Source: Schistocerca nitens (Eukaryota > Arthropoda > Insecta > Orthoptera > Acrididae). Taken from it: 64,000 bases of DNA. The stretch is from the NCBI RefSeq assembly GCF_023898315.1, contig NC_064616.1, positions 535,389,102-535,453,101 of the forward strand, given 5' to 3'. Of the stretch, positions 33,204-43,499 are shown piece by piece (position 1 is the stretch's first letter; each line of letters opens with the position of its first letter). Below the pieces are notes generated by a model. That model was given only the letters and a program-made list of their open reading frames with translations, did not search any database and was not told where the DNA came from. Both the position numbers and the translations under genes were made by a program.

Positions 33204-34147
33204 TCCAGAATGAGATTTTCACTCTGCAGCGGAGTGTGCGCTGATATGAAACTTCCTGGCAGATTAAAACTGTGTGCCCGACCGAGACTCGAACTCGGGA
33301 CCTTTGCCTTTCGCGGGCAAGTGCTCTACCATCTGAGCTACCGAAGCACGACTCCCGCCCGGCCTCACAGCTTCACTTCTGCCAGTATCTCGTCTCCTAC
33401 CTTCCAAACTTTACAGAAGCTCTCCTGCGAATCTTGCAGAACTAGCACTCCTGAAAGAAAGGATATTGCGGAGACATGGCTTAGCCACAGCCTGGGGGAT
33501 GTTTCCAGAATGAGATTTTCACTCTGCAGCGGAGTGTGCGCTGATATGAAACTTCCTGGCAGATTAAAACTGTGTGCCCGACCGAGACTCGAACTTGGGA
33601 CCTTTGCCTTTCGCGGGCAAGTGCTCTACCATCTGAGCTTTCAGGAGTGCTATTTCTGCAAGGTTCGCAGGAGAGCTTCTGTAAAGTTTGGAAGGTAGGA
33701 GACGAGATACTGGCAGAAGTGAAGCTGTGAGGCCGGGCATGAGTCGTGCTTCGGTAGCTCAGATGGTAGAGCACTTGCCCGCGAAAGGCAAAGGTCCCGA
33801 GTTCGAGTCTCGGTCGGGCACACAGTTTTAATCTGCCAGGAAGTTTCATATCAGCGCACACTCCGCTGCAGAGTGAAAATCTCATTCTGGAAACATCCCC
33901 CAGGCTGTGGCTAAGCCATGTCTCCGCAATATCCTTTCTTTCAGGAGTGCTAGTTCTGCAAGTTTCGCAGGAGAGCTTCTGTAAAGTTTGGAAGGTAGGA
34001 GACGAGATACTGGCAGAAGTGAAGCTGTGAGGCCGGGCGGGAGTCGTGCTTCGGTAGCTCAGATGGTAGAGCACTTGCCCGCGAAAGGCAAAGGTCCCGA
34101 GTTCGAGTCTCGGTCGGGCACACAGTTTTAATCTGCCAGGAAGTTTC
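33204..34147. mobile_element. Palindromic array of four tRNA-headed SINE units, inserted as one block
   Basis: Two units on the minus strand (33204-33506 and 33507-33641) meet two on the plus strand (33642-33950 and 33951-34147). Each contains the tRNA-like GCTTCGGTAGCTCAGATGGT head with GAGTTCGAGTCTCGG box B, and the tail AATCTGCCAGGAAGTTTC. The whole block is flanked by AACAGTAAACT at 33193-33203 and 34148-34158, an exact 11-bp target duplication. Arms are nearly identical. Surrounding sequence matches the uninterrupted left palindrome arm near 26722. Confidence 0.9.
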
Positions 34148-34200
34148 AACAGTAAACTTGTTGCTTCATTCGAACTCCCTTAATAATAGTCATCAGCCAC

Positions 34201-35189
34201 AGAAGACTTATTTCTCAATCATTTCTTATTTACGTAGTATGTCGTACCAACCGAAATTTACTTGTTTCCTCTAGCATTGTATGCCTCTTCAGTCTTCAGT
34301 TGGCGAAAATCGGTAAAAATCGGAAGCCTTTCGTCAATTAGCATATTTGGTTGAACACCTGCCCGCCGAGTCCTACAACGCCGTAGCGAAGTACCAGCGT
34401 CAACTTCGTTGTTGCTCGCGAGCGAACTCTGTAGCTAAGTTTTTCTAGCTGCGAGAATATTTAGCAACTTGTTGCGTAAAACGAGTGAGAGACCGCGCTC
34501 CCCACTCGCACAATGCAAACACGCCAGACCGTTTTTGAAGGGTGCGCGCAAAGCAGTGCCGCTACAGGTTCTGCTCGCGAGAAACGCTTGCGTGCTTCAG
34601 GAGGATTGTATGCCACACGTCGCAGCGATTTGCTTGGCTGGAGGCATTGGGGTGTCGAAATGAGCGGCAGCGACTACTAGGCGACAGCTGCAATATTTGT
34701 TTCGCGCCAAGGGCACCAAGAGCACACATAATTGTCCCACTCTAATTATTGAAACATTCACCAGAAATGTCGGCTGACTGCATCTCTGCCTCGGAGGATG
34801 AGCAGCTTATCGTGTTAATATCCAAACACTTTATTTTGTGGAACATGGCTGACACCGAGTTGAAAAACTGAATGTAAAAGGAGTCACTTTCCGCAGAAAT
34901 CGGAAGGAAAATGAATGAAACATGTAAGAAGAATTGCCTTTGATTATGTCCAATGTAAACATTTGTAAATGTATTTGTACTGAGGTTTAAACCAGTTATG
35001 AGGATGTTGTTGTTACGGCGATCAGTACTTTGAACGACGTTTAAAATTTGGTCCGTTGAAGTAATCTGTAAATCCGCTCCTCAAGTGAATCCCTCGGCTA
35101 TGTCATAACAGCATAACAGCCGATGCCTATCACGTCAATCATGTTTTCCTTGGGCAGTTCACTATTTTCTGATATGCCTGCATATATTA
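34201..35189. other. Intergenic, nothing recognised
   Basis: A moderately GC-rich patch at 34370-34720 has overlapping short open frames without a known motif. Nothing else was identified. Confidence 0.35.
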
Positions 35190-35412
35190 TTACCACCAAC
35201 TTTCAAACGCGCAATGATCACCATTCAAAGCTAAGGGAAATTATAGCTCGTACTGAGGCGTTTAGACAGTCATTTTCCGTTGTGCGACCCGCAAGTGGAA
35301 CAGAGGGTGAGGGGGGGGGGGGCGGGGGGGGGTATATGATTTTGGCGCGAATTGTGCCCTCCGCCACACACCGCTTGGTGGCTAGCGGAGTAAATATGTA
35401 GATGTATAAGGC
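35190..35412 (+). mobile_element. 3' end of a jockey-like non-LTR element
   Basis: The plus strand encodes the last residues of a non-LTR reverse transcriptase (KLREIIARTEAFRQSF), is interrupted by a G-rich tract at 35308-35330, and ends CGGAGTAAATATGTAGATGTA, the same type of tail as at 33105-33128. 5'-truncated. Confidence 0.65.
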
Positions 35413-36082
35413 AGTGGAAATTGGCTTTTCTCCGCATCGCCAATGTTGTACGCTCGTTCTTCACGATGTAAGAACATTTGTCTGACTAGGCTACTTTGTT
35501 GATCCTATTTATCTTACCAATAACATACAAACTTCCTCCTCTTCCTTAAATTCCATATACTTTCGGAGTGCCGAAATTAATAGGTTTTTGATCGATCACT
35601 GCGCTGTATGTTTTGCCTTTGCTGCCTCCGCTCGCAGTGTCGCCCCGCCGGACCTGTATTAGCAAAATGTTCCTCGCAACGCGCTGGAGCTTGCATGGCG
35701 CCAATTGGTCACACAGTTGCTCTCGTCTTTCGGAAACTGTAGCATCCACAGCCTTCGAACAATCTGTAAAAATAAATTCAAACCTTTCCGAAACTTTCTC
35801 TCTCCGTGACCCTACAAAAAGTGTAAAGGGAAAAAGTTTGTCGCTTACTACGTTGCGTATGTTGGTTTCCTAATAATTCCCCGTCATGCGTGACGTTTTA
35901 ATTTATTACTTTACTATTACTAATTCTATCGGCCAGAAAATTTTTACACGTCACCGGTAGGTGCTACTGATGCCCAATATACAATTACGTTGTTGTACGA
36001 CACATAATTCAGGCGATATGGCTTCATAGATGTTGAGTAGCGGTAAAAACCAACCTTTCTTAAAAGCTTAAATATTTCGGTT
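35413..36082. other. Intergenic, nothing recognised
   Basis: Two overlapping short frames (35546-35749 minus, 35613-35873 plus) show no known motif. Confidence 0.35.
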
Positions 36083-36450
36083 TCAATAGCACAAAACCTT
36101 CATTGAATATGCAGATTTACCAAAGTATTTATTTGCAAGTTCTGCCGTATGGTAGGTACGGTAGGCAATGATGTCTCTATCAACGAAACTTTCAAGTCCA
36201 GGTACGTTAGGAACTCCCGTATCTCCACGTACAATGACTACAGTGAGCCAACCATTACCATGAGAAAAAGCATCATTAATATCAATACTAAAATTAAGTC
36301 TACAACCACAAAAAACACAAGGTCCGTCGACAGGTGCAGTAGCAGCAACACTCTTAACTGGTATGCGATTCTTCTTGTCTCCAGCTGTTGTGGCGAACTC
36401 GATATTCTCGATGGTTTTATAGACTGTCGCCGTTCTAAACTGTCTATAAA
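36083..36450 (-). other. Unassigned open region, possible gene or retrogene fragment
   Basis: An open frame runs on the minus strand from a SINE-derived start (36499) to 36083. The part not belonging to the SINE reads, from about 36425, KTIENIEFATTAGDKKNRIP and later DGPCVFCGCRLNFSIDIND with a CxxC-like pair of Cys. Two other frames are also open over much of the same stretch. I do not recognise the product. The stretch lacks SINE or transposon sequence, so it may be a fragment of a host gene or an unknown element. Confidence 0.3.
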
Positions 36451-36464
36451 ACCATCGAGAATGG
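36404..36464. repeat. Perfect 21-bp inverted repeat at the edge of a SINE
   Basis: ATTCTCGATGGTTTTATAGAC and its exact complement GTCTATAAAACCATCGAGAAT surround a 17-base spacer. The right arm runs directly into the SINE 3' end (ATGGCTCTGAGC). Confidence 0.9.
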
Positions 36465-36648
36465 CTCTGAGCACTATGGGACTTAACATCTGAGGTCATC
36501 AGTCCCCTAGAACTTAGAACTACTTAAACCTAACTAACCTAAGGACATCACACACATCCATGCCCGAGGCAGGATTCTAACCTGCGACCGCAGCGGTCGC
36601 GCGGTTCCGGACTGAAGCGCCTAGAACCGCTCGGCCACACCGGCCGGC
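36461..36648 (-). mobile_element. Type 1 SINE
   Basis: Full head on the right (GGCCACACCGGCCGGC complement end, box B complement near 36575), body through CCTAAGGACATCACACAC. The usual terminal TTCAAATGG is missing; instead it joins the inverted repeat at 36404-36464. No direct target duplication found. Confidence 0.9.
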
Positions 36649-37149
36649 TAAAAAGGGGTGTCGGAAGGTAGTTCTCGTATCACTCATGTACAACTGTCAA
36701 ATTATAAAAAGCAAAACTTTCACTTTTTACGTTTTGATGTGCCTAGCAAGCACACAGCGGTCTGCGGCCCGCACCCGACAACAAAAGACGCAAGCGTATT
36801 CCGCTGCACACTGCGATAAATTTCCACACCTAAGAAAACGCGGCTTACGGGAGTCCGTTGTGTGAGCCGAGCGCACTGTTGCCACAAATAGCACGTTAGC
36901 AACAGACGTCCGTTCGGTAGTGGTAGTTCCTCTGTTATGCTACTTTGACGAAATGACACAGCAGCGTGCACCTAACAGTTCAGGTAGTGTCTCTCCCGCT
37001 TAATTCTTAAACGGTCTTTAATTCTTGTTCTTTCCTGTCTTTTTCTTGTATCCTCTCTACCTACGCCCTCTGTAGGGCCCTGGATGGAGGCGACTCATGT
37101 TATTTTTGCGGTGAATGACGAAACACTTTTTAGATTTCACGACAAATGG
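36649..37149. other. Intergenic, nothing recognised
   Basis: No family motif. An open frame at 36720-36971 (minus) has no known similarity that I can see. Confidence 0.35.
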
Positions 37150-37260
37150 CGACATCAGTTTCTGAACTCTGCAAGCCATCTTACAGTGTGTGGCGGAAGG
37201 TGCTTATGCTTCCATCGTCTTCCTTGTTCAGTTAACATGGAAAAAATGAGTGTCGGTACG
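37150..37260 (-). mobile_element. Non-LTR 3' untranslated fragment
   Basis: CTCTGCAAGCCATCTTACAG and TGTGGCGGAAGG on the plus strand are the complement of the region just upstream of jockey-like tails. No coding part. Confidence 0.5.
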
Positions 37261-37399
37261 TACGCTGTCGGAATTTCAATAGGAAACATTTGAGCACACT
37301 TGCTACTGGTCAGTATCTGTTACACGGCCTTACTTTCTTCAAACTGATACGCCTGTCTGTTTGACGGGGCATTACGAGAGATCGATTGGAGAAGATTTT

Positions 37400-37450
37400 T
37401 TTAAGGGGATCCACCTGGGGGGGGGGGTGGGGATGGGGGAAGTCTGACAA
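37400..37450. repeat. G-rich tract
   Basis: A G run with few interruptions (ending GGGTGGGGATGGGGG), potentially quadruplex-forming. Confidence 0.8.
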
Positions 37451-37989
37451 CTCCTGCCCACCGAAGACTTCCAACTTGAAAGGTGTGACAAATTGTTTCA
37501 GAAGAGGTATCTAATGACTATAATGAGTTATTAAACGATTAAAGCTCCTTGTTGATTCCTAGAACATGAAAAAAATCCTGAAGAGCATGATACACAGAGA
37601 AAATGGTAAGGCAGACTTCTCGAGACCAGTATTTTACTAAATCCTCTAAGATTATCCCAGATTTCATAACTATGGCCTTCATAAAACTGACTTATAACGA
37701 GTAGACTACAGTGGCAGGAGAGGCCCAATGTTGATGGCGTATAGCTCTTTATATACATTAGTACAGTAACGGCGTCCCGAAAAAGGCCCTTTGCTCGCGA
37801 AAATGAGGTAGAAGATTTAATTTTTTTATCTTGTGTGTGTACTTGAAAGTGTGTAGAATCCAAGTTTTTGACCTGCAAACCCTCGGAACAACTTTTTTTG
37901 GCAAAAAAAGAAAGTTTGGCACTTTTTTCTGATTTTCAGCTATTACTCGGAAATTATGCATCCTGCTGAAATTTTTGTCATTTCCAGAA

Positions 37990-38235
37990 GAAGCATTAAA
38001 TTTTGCGTCGACTGACTAGTTAAATGTCAAAATCGGTGCAGTCGTTTGGCAGCAATCAGTTGTCAAATTTCTGTCAGTTTTTACCAACTTGGTTAAAATG
38101 TCGGCTCCAATGCCTGTATCTCAAAATCGGTTACTCCAAATGAAAAATTTGAAATTATCAAAGCTACAGAATGTGAAATTTCGTGTTATAGGCATCTAGG
38201 CTTTGAGTTTTAGTCACTATTAAGAGTCTCGGGGT
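37990..38235. repeat. Left inverted repeat flanking an unassigned transposon-like gene
   Basis: GCATTAAATTTTGCGTCGAC onward is the diverged reverse complement of 41168-41402. Shared blocks include AATCAGTTGTCAAA, TACCAACTTGG/ATCAACTTGG, CTCCAAATGAAAAAT and GTTATCAAAG. Identity is roughly two thirds to three quarters by eye. Confidence 0.75.
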
Positions 38236-40153
38236 TCAAATGGAGCAACAGCATCTGTTTTATAAGGTTTAAGTGCACCTGGCTCCTTAGTACACAAACA
38301 GTGTGCAATCTTCCTAGTCCAGTGTCTCTTAATTCAAGGTTCATCATTTTATGAACAATATTTCACTTCGCATAGGGAAGTCTGCTACGTTTCTCCCAAT
38401 GAGCATCAATTTCCTCGCCACAACAAAAGCAGTGTTTATTAAAATCAATTACCTTCTTGTATGATCGAAGATGAAGTGCTCAGTGTTTGTCAGAAGAAGT
38501 ACAATAAATCAAAATTGATTAGATCGTCTTTGACACTATAAATAAACAGTAGGCCCTGCACCTTTACTTACAAGAGGTGCTTGCATTGGAAGACCACACA
38601 GATGCTGCTGAATTCAACAAATTTACAACTGAAGGCTACTTCACCATTAATCGAAGTGATAAATTTTGGTGTGGTGTATGATCTGATATGAGAACAGAGC
38701 AAACTTTAACGAGGGCAATGAAAGCGAAAGGCGGATTAACTGACGGACATGTATTTTCAGATTCTGTGCTCATCCTTACAGGATATTTGAGAAAAAATGG
38801 AAGAACTTTCTGGCGTATCCTCAGGAACTAGCCAGCAACACGTGAATATAAGAGCTTCACACGGAGATCGAAATCCAGCAGACAATGATAAAATGAATGA
38901 TTGGCACTCATAACATCCATTTCTTCCCAAATGTAATATGCTTATGTCAATAAGCTGTGACGCAATTGGTGATGAACCACTCAAGATAGGGAAGAAGAGG
39001 ATTCCTACCCTAAAACCCATTAACGTTGCTTCACAGACTACGTATTATCAAGCAATCCGATAAAGACTTGGAGTTCTGTTTCTCATTTGAATTTTCCCCA
39101 TACCCTGCGCTGTTGTTCACAGAAGACGGTCTCAATAAGGCTACAAAATCATCTCTCTATGATGCATTCACACTTCTCCAACAGAATGAAGTACACAAAA
39201 CAAAAAGTTTTGTAGTGGATGGTGGCTACCTGCACCAAAGGTTGTTTGACACATCAAAGAAAAGTTTAGAACCATCTGTATGCAATATGAAACATGCTTG
39301 AGAAAGCACAACGGATCCAAAATCACATTTATATTTAACGGCTACCCAAGTGATGCTTCGCAATAGGGAGAGAAGTTTTCTGAAAGATCTCATCGTTTGA
39401 AGACAGCAGGTTCTTCGTGAGATATCATTTTCGATACAGATAAAAATGCTGCAGTCTCACAGGAGAAGTTACTTGGAAATGGGGGCAACATGAACCGCCT
39501 GATTTTGATGATCATGAGGAAACTTGAGTATGGAGTATTCAGGTGCTATACGCAGAGGAAACTGAGGATTCATTAACTGTGGAAACACATACTACCCAAG
39601 TTACTGAGTCTGACACTGCGGCAACATTAAGCGAGGACATTGGCGTGCTTGTTCTCCTAATGGTTCGAGGAACCAACTACAACAACCTGTACTTCCATAA
39701 ACTGGGAATAGAGAAATCAGCAGGAGCGTAGTACTCCAGTAATTCTTTCAATTTCGATCCTGGGTTTGCACTTTCAGGCATGCCTGCACAAGATATGATA
39801 CCACATCGTCTTTTTCTGGCCAAGGAAAAAGGAAATGACTAAACGTTAATTGAGCAACAGCCACACCTCAAAGCCACTTGTTAAACGCCCAGTCTCATAA
39901 GACGTAATAGCAAAGACGGGAGAACAGCTGATGTTAGCACCGAATGAGAATTCCAACTGCGCGACTATGTACGACCTTTTTGTGAAGTCTACCCCGAGAA
40001 AATCTTTCAAACTCAGAAGGCAACCCTATCATCAGACGCAGCAAGGTAGCATTCATTGCGATCCTACCATTAGGTGCAATCTTAGCTGGGGAAGAAAGCT
40101 GATCTGTGCCAGTGGGCCTGGAAGAAAAACTTATCAAGCTTGTTTCCCGTAGC

Positions 40154-40371
40154 AAATGGTTCAAATGGCTCTGAGCACTATGGGACTCAACTGCTGTGGT
40201 CATAAGTCCCCTAGAACTTAGAACTACTTAAACCTAACTAACCTAAGGACAGCACACAACACCCAGCCATCACGAGGCAGAGAAAATCCCTGACCCCGCC
40301 GGGAATCGAACCCGGGAACCCGGGCGTGGGAAGCGAGAACGCTACCGCACGACCACGAGATGCGGGCGGAA
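40154..40371 (-). mobile_element. Type 3 SINE (tRNA-Gly-like head)
   Basis: The head complement CCCCGCCGGGAATCGAACCC and the shared body are present. Exact 11-bp target duplication TTTCCCGTAGC at 40143-40153 and 40372-40382. Inserted in the decayed gene at 38480-40860. Confidence 0.95.
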
Positions 40372-40444
40372 TTTCCCGTAGCGATGACGAAAGATGCGAC
40401 GCCACACACGCTACTGAGGTTTCCTGCGCATTCAAAACATAATG

Positions 40445-40593
40445 GTACATATGGCTATGAGCACTATGGGGCTTAACTTCTGAGGTCATCAGTCCCCTGT
40501 AACTTAGAACTACTTAAACCTAACTAATCTAAGGACATCACACACATCCATGCCCGAGGCAGGATTCGAACCTGCGACCGTAGCGGTAGCGCG
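40445..40593 (-). mobile_element. 5'-truncated type 1 SINE
   Basis: Body plus box B, truncated within the head. Exact 12-bp target duplication CAAAACATAATG at 40433-40444 and 40594-40605. Second SINE in the same decayed gene. Confidence 0.95.
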
Positions 40594-41167
40594 CAAAACA
40601 TAATGCACAGCAGTACATGGATGCCTCAAATATGTATTGAACTGCTCCTCTACGTGCAAACACTGTTGTGGCTTAAAACTCACCAGAAACTGAGCTCGAC
40701 GAGGGTGAGGAAGAGATCGAAGATAGGTTCGAGGACGAAGAAGCTGGTGACGGTGCCGCAATAGATTCTGCAGATCAGATGCCGGACCGGGACCTGGCGC
40801 AGTCTCCCAAATAACGTCGATGGAGCTGAAATTTGATAAAATGTGAATCTCTGACATTTAAATTGTGTTTTATTAATATTGTCATGCCCTTCTATTTCTT
40901 CAGTTGTACAATTTTTTATATTACTCATACGTAAATACATATTGGCCATTGCTATGTACTTGGGTTTTATTATAGCAACCCACTCTCACCAAATAAGGCG
41001 TGGACAAAAACGAATAAAAATACAAATAAGTGAAGAAAACAAAACAGATACACATAGAGAACGCATATATGCTTATTAGGGAGCCATCTTCCCTCTGGAA
41101 AATTCATTTCATTGAATAATGACTTAAAAAAAGAAACAACAAAATGGAATTACTTTGGCTTTCAAGT

Positions 41168-41402
41168 GTAGGAACGCTTAATAATGCCTACAACTGAAAA
41201 ACTGGATGCTTTTGTGACTTGAAATTTCATTCTCTACAACTTTGATAACTTGACATTTTTCATTTGGAGTAGCCATTCTTGAGTTACAGGCGTCGGTGCC
41301 GCCTTTTAGCCAAGTTGATAAAATGAACGAACTTTGACAACTGATTGAGGTCAGACGGTGGCACCGATTTAGGCCATTCGAGGCAAAATTTAATGGACTT
41401 TC
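41168..41402. repeat. Right inverted repeat flanking the unassigned transposon-like gene
   Basis: Complement of 37990-38235. Beyond it, 41403-41750 may also belong to the element, but I could not pair it with the left flank. Confidence 0.75.
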
Positions 41403-41831
41403 ATATATCACACAAATGTGCCAGTAAACTCTTTAATAATGACGTAAATGTGTGATCTCCTGGGATCGAAATTTTTCTAAATGGTCGTCCTCAAAGAGTT
41501 GATATTTACATGAAAGTCCAACTCTCTGTGACGTAAAAAAATTCATCGTACATTCTCGCACGTTGTTCAGCTTGCATAAAAGCAAATTTACTTTGAAACT
41601 AACGCTTTTCAAACAACCATTCGCAATATTTTCCCGCGACCTCTTAGAAATAGGTTCGTTTCAACAGTTGCCAGAGAGCACGAGATAATAGGCGTCACCG
41701 CGCTTGCGCAGCTACTATGACGCAGGAAACCCGTATGTTCGTACGTGTAAAACATTAAAAGATCTTACATTACGTCATAAAAGAAAAAAGACATCAGAGG
41801 ATATTCCAAGACCATCGGAATTTTGTGAACC

Positions 41832-42028
41832 ATGCTGAAATGGCCGAGCGATCTAAGGCGCTGCAGTCATGGACTGTGCGGCTGGTCCCGGCGGAGGTTC
41901 AGTCCTCCCTTGGGCATGGGTGTGTGTGTTTGTCCTCAGGATAATTTAGGTTAAGTAGTGTGCACGCTTAGGGACTGATGACCTTAGCAGTTAAGTCCCA
42001 TAAGACTTCACACACATTTGAACATTTT
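41832..42028 (+). mobile_element. SINE with another class-II tRNA-like head (type 5)
   Basis: ATGGCCGAGCGATCTAAGGC head with box A, degenerate box B GAGGTTCAGTCC, then GGGACTGATGACCTTAGCAG body. A sister copy with a better box B is at 59863-60051. No clear target duplication here. Confidence 0.85.
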
Positions 42029-42674
42029 TACTAAAATGCAGAGAATTTGGCTTACAGCGCACATTTGTATGTCCAGATATTAGGGAATAATGCCATACGA
42101 GCTATAAGATGAAAAGATGCACTTTTAAAATATAGCGAACAGTTGAAACTAGCCAACAGTGTGGAATTAAACACTTACTAGATAGTGGTCCCTCCCCCCC
42201 CTTTCCCTACCTCGAGCGTTTTGAGGTAGGACGCCAAAAATTAAAATGCACATTTCTTCAATCCTTATGTCCTAGCATTTTTTTCTCTTGCTGCTACTGC
42301 TTACACAGCTAACAACCACACTTCTGTAGCCAGAAGCGGGAGAAGGTACTACACATGCGCGACTCAACTGCGCATGCGCATGAGCCCGATAGCAACTGCT
42401 CAAACGAATCTAATGTAAACAGTGGTGACGTTACGAAGCATGGCACAGTCTTCCTAAAGCCTTTGACACACTTTGTTGTTGGCAGACGCTTTTGTTTTGA
42501 GCACATGCGCGTTTCTTTTGCAACTTAAGTTTTATTTTCGTTTTTTTTTCCTCTCGTTCATGTTTTGTTGTTGCAATATTATTCTGCATGAACGGGATAC
42601 AGTAATCCCCTTTGTCAGAGTATTGCTTCTTACCAGTCAAAATAACAAAAAATTAACTGAAAACTAAATCAAAA
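42029..42674. other. Intergenic, nothing recognised
   Basis: It may contain the interior of the element whose CCCGG-rich end follows, but no coding motif is visible. Confidence 0.3.
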
Positions 42675-42787
42675 AAATTCCCGGAATTCTAAAAAAATAC
42701 GTGGGTTTTTCCCGGTTTTCTCCCGGATGAAAAAATTCCCGAGTTTTTCCCTGATCTACCGGTTGTCCCGGGTCGTATACACCCTGC
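42675..42787. mobile_element. CCCGG-rich transposon terminus
   Basis: Repeated TTCCCGG/TTTCCCGG words end in GTCCCGGGTCGTATACACCCTG, whose complement CAGGGTGTATACGACC looks like a DNA-transposon terminus. No left partner was found. Confidence 0.45.
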
Positions 42788-43499
42788 AGACGACTTTATA
42801 ACTCCATCGGCTGGTGTCTTACTTAACGACAGTAAAACGTTTTATACACTAGCTAAGGGGTCCAGTGATACATTACACGCGTAATTCGGCCTCATTCCTT
42901 GTGGTCGAAGACACATACCATCGCTGTGTTTAATCGCACAATCCTTATCTCAAAACGCTCGTGCAAACGCAGTATTATTTCCCATCATTTACGACAACGT
43001 TATACAACAGTAGAACTGGGATCCACTAGGCTCACAAAACATTTATTATTTTCAAAGCCTTCACCCACACGTTTCAATGTATGTGCGTCACCATGAATGA
43101 ATATTTAACCCTTCTTCTCTCTCAATGTTTTAACTTACGGCAGAACAGCTTAGAAATGGGAGCTGCTGTTTCGATAACCGTAAACGTGCAGTCGCTTTTA
43201 GGATCAGCTGAAATAAAAAAAAATTTGAGCTGCGAGTGGCAGTGCCTTTGAAAACCGAGGATCATGGAGAGACATAATTTATCCCGTATCCCTGGCAAGG
43301 CGCCTTGTAACAATGTGCAGAGATTAGAACACCACGACTGCTACTGGTGTGTCTGTAAAACTTGAAGGCGTTTTGATCTGTATTTACTACTTGCACATGG
43401 CGAAGTTAAGATATTTGCCATTGCTGATGGTGGACGTTGTAGCCCCGTACGGCGAATATTGATAGGTCATTAGTTTTTTTAAACTGGCCCAGTCCTGTA
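42788..43499. other. Intergenic, nothing recognised
   Basis: No motif or repeat partner found. Confidence 0.35.

Larger units (their letters stand above)
26670..34200. mobile_element. Large nested palindrome built from inverted PLE copies
   Basis: The left arm (26670-28622) and right arm (28708-34200) are reverse complements once insertions are set aside; the loop is about 85 bp. Matching landmarks: 28141-28310 with 28885-29060; 27855-27935 with 29110-29180; 27713-27855 with 30777-30915; 27060-27141 with 30920-31010. Further out, 26881-27035 pairs with 31810-31965 (both contain AACCTCCCCAAAA or its complement), 26722-26800 with 33125-33203, and 26690-26722 with 34158-34185. Left-arm insertions: a mariner MITE and a 28419-28540 fragment. 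Right-arm insertions: a mariner, a jockey-like relic and a SINE palindrome. The PLE coding part (31030-31800) survives only on the right. Confidence 0.8.
38480..40860 (+). pseudogene. Decayed gene of an unassigned DNA-transposon-like element
   Basis: Pieces match, from memory, an uncharacterised multi-copy protein family of arthropods. In order: a region near 38700-38900; KQSDKDLEFCFSFEFSPYPA (39047) and SSLYDAFTLLQQNEVHKTKS (39151) with FVVDGGYLHQRLFD; a FNGYPSDAS block (39338); EDIGVLVLLMVRGTNYNNLY (39633), where Asp-rich chemistry suggests a PIN-like nuclease fold (inference). After two SINEs there is a Cys-rich C terminus (GCLKYVLNCSSTCKHCCG, 40620). Stops and frame changes are many. Inverted repeats at 37990-38235 and 41168-41402 flank it, so it is probably the gene of a DNA transposon whose superfamily I cannot name. 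Confidence 0.6.

Noticed and set aside
33700..34130. Possible functional tRNA genes
   Set aside because: The tRNA-like stretches are SINE heads, present in multiple copies with a shared non-tRNA tail, and the anticodon-loop position before the anticodon is not T.
33210..34149. Long open frames of 162 codons (plus) and 222 codons (minus)
   Set aside because: They run through the palindromic SINE array, repeat themselves unit by unit and simply translate the tRNA-like head. They are not genes.
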